NCBI GenBank assembly: GCA_016931435.1
Contig: JAFGET010000104.1
Location: 1-7,778 of the forward strand
Length of the DNA: 7,778 nucleotides
Origin: Candidatus Omnitrophota bacterium
Lineage (GTDB): Bacteria; Omnitrophota; Gorgyraeia; Gygaellales; Profunditerraquicolaceae
Direction: 5' to 3'
Shown here: piece by piece, positions 5,664 through 7,778 of the stretch
Numbering within the stretch: position 1 is the stretch's first letter
Layout: every line of letters begins with the position of its first letter
The notes under the pieces: model-generated
Databases searched by the model: none
Told to the model about the DNA's origin: nothing
The model's input: only the letters and a program-made list of their open reading frames with translations
Program-made: the position numbers and the translations under genes

Positions 5664-6595
5664 TAGAAGCGAACAATCTTTGTATGTATTACGGCTCATT
5701 CCTTGCTTTGGATAGCGTATCATTCCGCGCAAAAGATAATGAGATCCTGGGGTTGCTGGGCCCAAACGGGGCGGGTAAATCCACTCTCATGCGTATCCTG
5801 ACCACTTTTATTTACCCGGCTAAAGGAAAGGTCACCATCTGCGGTTTTGATGTTACCGGGGATCCTCTTTCGGTCAGGAAAATCATAGGCTACCTTCCGG
5901 AAAACCCTCCGCTTTACATGGATATGCGCGTAGACGAATTCATCGATTTTGTGGGTAAGAGCCGCGGGCTTTTCGGTAGGCAGTTAAAAAAAAGAAAAGA
6001 GTGGGTGATCGAGGCGTTGGGTATTTGTTCGGTCTATAAGCATATCATTTACGAATTATCTTTAGGTTACAGGCAAAGAGTAGGGATAGCTCAGGCGTTG
6101 CTGCATGACCCGAAAGTGATCATACTCGATGAACCGACGGCTGGCCTTGACCCTATGCAGATCGTCAGCATCCGGAATCTTATCAAAGGTCTGTCTTCGA
6201 ACAAGACGATTATTTTTTCCACCCATATCCTCCAGGAAGCTTCCAGCATTTCAGACCGCCTGATGATTATTGACCGCGGCCGCCTTATAGCCGAAGGCAC
6301 GGCCGATGATTTAAAAAAGGAGGGCTTAAAAGAAAAACTTTTTTTTATTACCATCGGGGCGCCCAGGCAGATAGCAGAAGATGCCCTGAAACTTATTCCG
6401 GGTTTACAAAGTTTTAACTTTATAAAAGAAGACGCCTCGGGCACAAGATTTTTATGCGCGGTGTCCTCTTATGAAGAAGCCTTGGCTTATATCAATAATA
6501 TCATCAGGCAGAAAAACCTGGATCTGAAAGAGCTTAATCTGAAAGAACAGTCCCTGGAAGAAGTTTTTATGAGCTTATTCGTCAAAAAAACATGA
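5660..6595 (+). CDS. ABC-2 type transporter ATP-binding protein, GldA-like
   Basis: A 311-residue ATPase that would power the permease encoded next. Walker A is GPNGAGKST (34-42). The Q-loop region reads IGYLPENPPLY (76-86), with Glu in place of the usual Gln, as is common in GldA-like proteins. The signature is LSLGYRQR (133-140) instead of LSGGQ, again near the GldA form LSKGYRQR. Walker B and the catalytic Glu are VIILDEPTAGLDP (153-165) and the switch His is in STHIL (His189). After the ATPase core, about residues 220-311 form the C-terminal domain usual in ABC-2 exporters, ending KEQSLEEVFMSLF. The ATG overlaps the previous TGA and no Shine-Dalgarno is visible, which points to coupled translation. 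Its own TGA overlaps the permease start in the same way. The substrate cannot be deduced. Confidence 0.95.
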   Translation: MIEANNLCMYYGSFLALDSVSFRAKDNEILGLLGPNGAGKSTLMRILTTFIYPAKGKVTICGFDVTGDPLSVRKIIGYLPENPPLYMDMRVDEFIDFVGKSRGLFGRQLKKRKEWVIEALGICSVYKHIIYELSLGYRQRVGIAQALLHDPKVIILDEPTAGLDPMQIVSIRNLIKGLSSNKTIIFSTHILQEASSISDRLMIIDRGRLIAEGTADDLKKEGLKEKLFFITIGAPRQIAEDALKLIPGLQSFNFIKEDASGTRFLCAVSSYEEALAYINNIIRQKNLDLKELNLKEQSLEEVFMSLFVKKT

Positions 6596-7778
6596 AAAAT
6601 ATCATCACTATAGCAAAGCGGGAATTAGGCTCATATTTCAACTCCGCGATCGCTTATATCTATCTTATTGTGTTTATCGCCATAAATAACGTTATTTTCA
6701 TCTCGCGTTATTTTTTGATCGGCAAAGCCGATATGAAAGCGTATTTTGACAGCCTGCCGATGGTCCTTTTGATCTTTATCCCGGTTGTTACAATGCGATT
6801 ATGGGCTGAAGATAAAAAAGAACATACTTTCGAATTGCTGCTTACTTTACCTATATCTGCGCAAGAGCTTGTTTTAGGAAAGTTTCTTGCCGCTTTTATT
6901 TTTTATTTATCTGCGCTTTCATCGACTTTCACGGTCCCCCTCGTGCTTTATTTAAGCGGTTCTCCAGACACCGGAGCGGTGATCGCTGGATATTTGGGCC
7001 TGATATTGAGCGGTATGTTTTTTTTGTCCGTAGGTATTTTTATCTCTGCCTTGACCCAGGAACAGATAGTAGCTTTTATACTTACGACGCTTAGTTTATT
7101 CGGCGTGCTTTTTTTGGGGTCTGATTTTATGGCTTATTCTTTAGACGGATGGATCTGGGGGTTAGGGACTTTTTTAAGGAACTACGTGGGGGCTTCTTCG
7201 CATCTGGTAAGTTTTAGCCGCGGGGTTTTAGATCTGAAGGACGCTGCGTATTTTATTTGCGGCAGCGCCGTATTTCTGATCCTAAACGGCCTGTCTTTGG
7301 AGGGGAGGCTTAAACCAAAAGCAAAGTTTACTTTTACTATTGCAGTATTTATCTGTCTTTGTTCGGCGGTGGCCTTTAACTGGTTAGTGCACGATTTACG
7401 CATTGGCAGGTTTGACCTGACTGAAGGTAAGATCTATACCGTATCTAAAGTATCAGAAAATATACTCAGGGGATTGAAAGCGCCGCTTACGGTAAATCTT
7501 TACATCACTCCCCAGGAAAAAATGCCGACGGGTTTTAAAACATTAGAGAGCGATATCCGGGGAAAGCTTGAAGAATTAAAGCTCGTTTCCGCGGGAAAAT
7601 TCAACTTTAAGGTCTATCATATAGAAGCGGCGCGGCTATTAGAATCGGTCAAGGACAGGTTCGATCAAAGCAGCAATGAAGAACCCCTTGAAAAAAAGTT
7701 GCACAGAAAAGGGATCGTTCCTTTTCAGGTTGAAAGCATAGAGCGCGATGAGCTGGGTTTAAAATTAGTCTATTCTGC
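6592..7778 (+). CDS. GldF-like ABC-2 permease fused to GldG-like domain, N-terminal part
   Basis: The frame is open from ATG 6592 to the right edge, giving 395 visible residues. Residues 1-236 form an ABC-2 permease: MKNIITIAKRELGSYFNS opening, membrane helices at about 18-36, 55-70, 95-120, 129-154, 158-178 and 216-236, and RLWAEDKKEHTFELLLTLPIS (69-89), the coupling segment usual in GldF/NosY-like permeases. A further helix at about 246-265 then leads into GRFDLTEGKIYTVSK (272-286) and LKAPLTVNLYI (295-305), the start of the GldG-type periplasmic domain. The two are separate proteins in Flavobacterium, so this gene is a fusion. It overlaps the ATPase gene by ATGA. Together they would form one exporter or envelope machine. 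The C-terminus and any last membrane anchor are outside the window. Confidence 0.93.
   Translation, partial: MKNIITIAKRELGSYFNSAIAYIYLIVFIAINNVIFISRYFLIGKADMKAYFDSLPMVLLIFIPVVTMRLWAEDKKEHTFELLLTLPISAQELVLGKFLAAFIFYLSALSSTFTVPLVLYLSGSPDTGAVIAGYLGLILSGMFFLSVGIFISALTQEQIVAFILTTLSLFGVLFLGSDFMAYSLDGWIWGLGTFLRNYVGASSHLVSFSRGVLDLKDAAYFICGSAVFLILNGLSLEGRLKPKAKFTFTIAVFICLCSAVAFNWLVHDLRIGRFDLTEGKIYTVSKVSENILRGLKAPLTVNLYITPQEKMPTGFKTLESDIRGKLEELKLVSAGKFNFKVYHIEAARLLESVKDRFDQSSNEEPLEKKLHRKGIVPFQVESIERDELGLKLVYS

Noticed and set aside
1..7778. CRISPR array, tRNA, rRNA, insertion sequence or phage genes
   Set aside because: No regularly spaced repeats, no cloverleaf-like or rRNA-like stretch, and no transposase or integrase reading frame were seen. 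The window is almost fully occupied by co-directional genes.

Overview
This window reads as a piece of a chromosome from an uncultured Gram-negative-type bacterium. All genes lie on the + strand, are tightly packed, and share an AT-leaning codon style with many TTT, AAA and ATA codons. A compact pseudopilin operon beside a fused PilM/PilN-type GspL, together with a Gld-like ABC exporter outside any gliding Bacteroidetes context, would fit the Omnitrophota or a related PVC/Elusimicrobiota-like lineage. This placement is an inference; there is no rRNA or other marker gene here.

Layout. Positions 1-539 hold the 3' end of a gluzincin-type zinc metallopeptidase (HEMAH motif) whose N-terminus lies outside the window. 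Positions 613-5048 form a type II secretion system (T2SS) operon in the order gspG, gspI-like, gspJ-like, gspK, gspL (PilM-PilN type) and gspM (PilO type). The genes overlap or nearly abut throughout. No gspH lies between G and I, and no gspC, D, E or F is visible, so those would have to be outside the window. The four pseudopilins build the periplasmic pseudopilus; GspL and GspM are the inner-membrane platform that links it to the assembly ATPase.

Positions 5049-5174 are the only sizeable gap downstream of the T2SS genes. It carries a nested inverted repeat built partly from a degenerate 7-base tandem unit, plus a possible promoter and a strong ribosome binding site. Positions 5175-7778 are a second operon. 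It contains a small secreted protein of unknown function with a lysine-rich tail, an ABC-2 type ATPase of GldA type, and the first 395 residues of a fused GldF-like permease and GldG-like protein that runs off the right edge. The three genes are joined by 4-base ATGA overlaps.

The contents are mostly recognisable families. The less ordinary points are the intergenic inverted-repeat element, the unknown secreted protein coupled to the ABC exporter, the GldF-GldG fusion, the degenerate nucleotide-binding loop and retained PilM-docking-like motif in GspL, and an EGTxDD acidic loop shared by GspG and GspK. I found no clear evidence of an entirely undescribed system.
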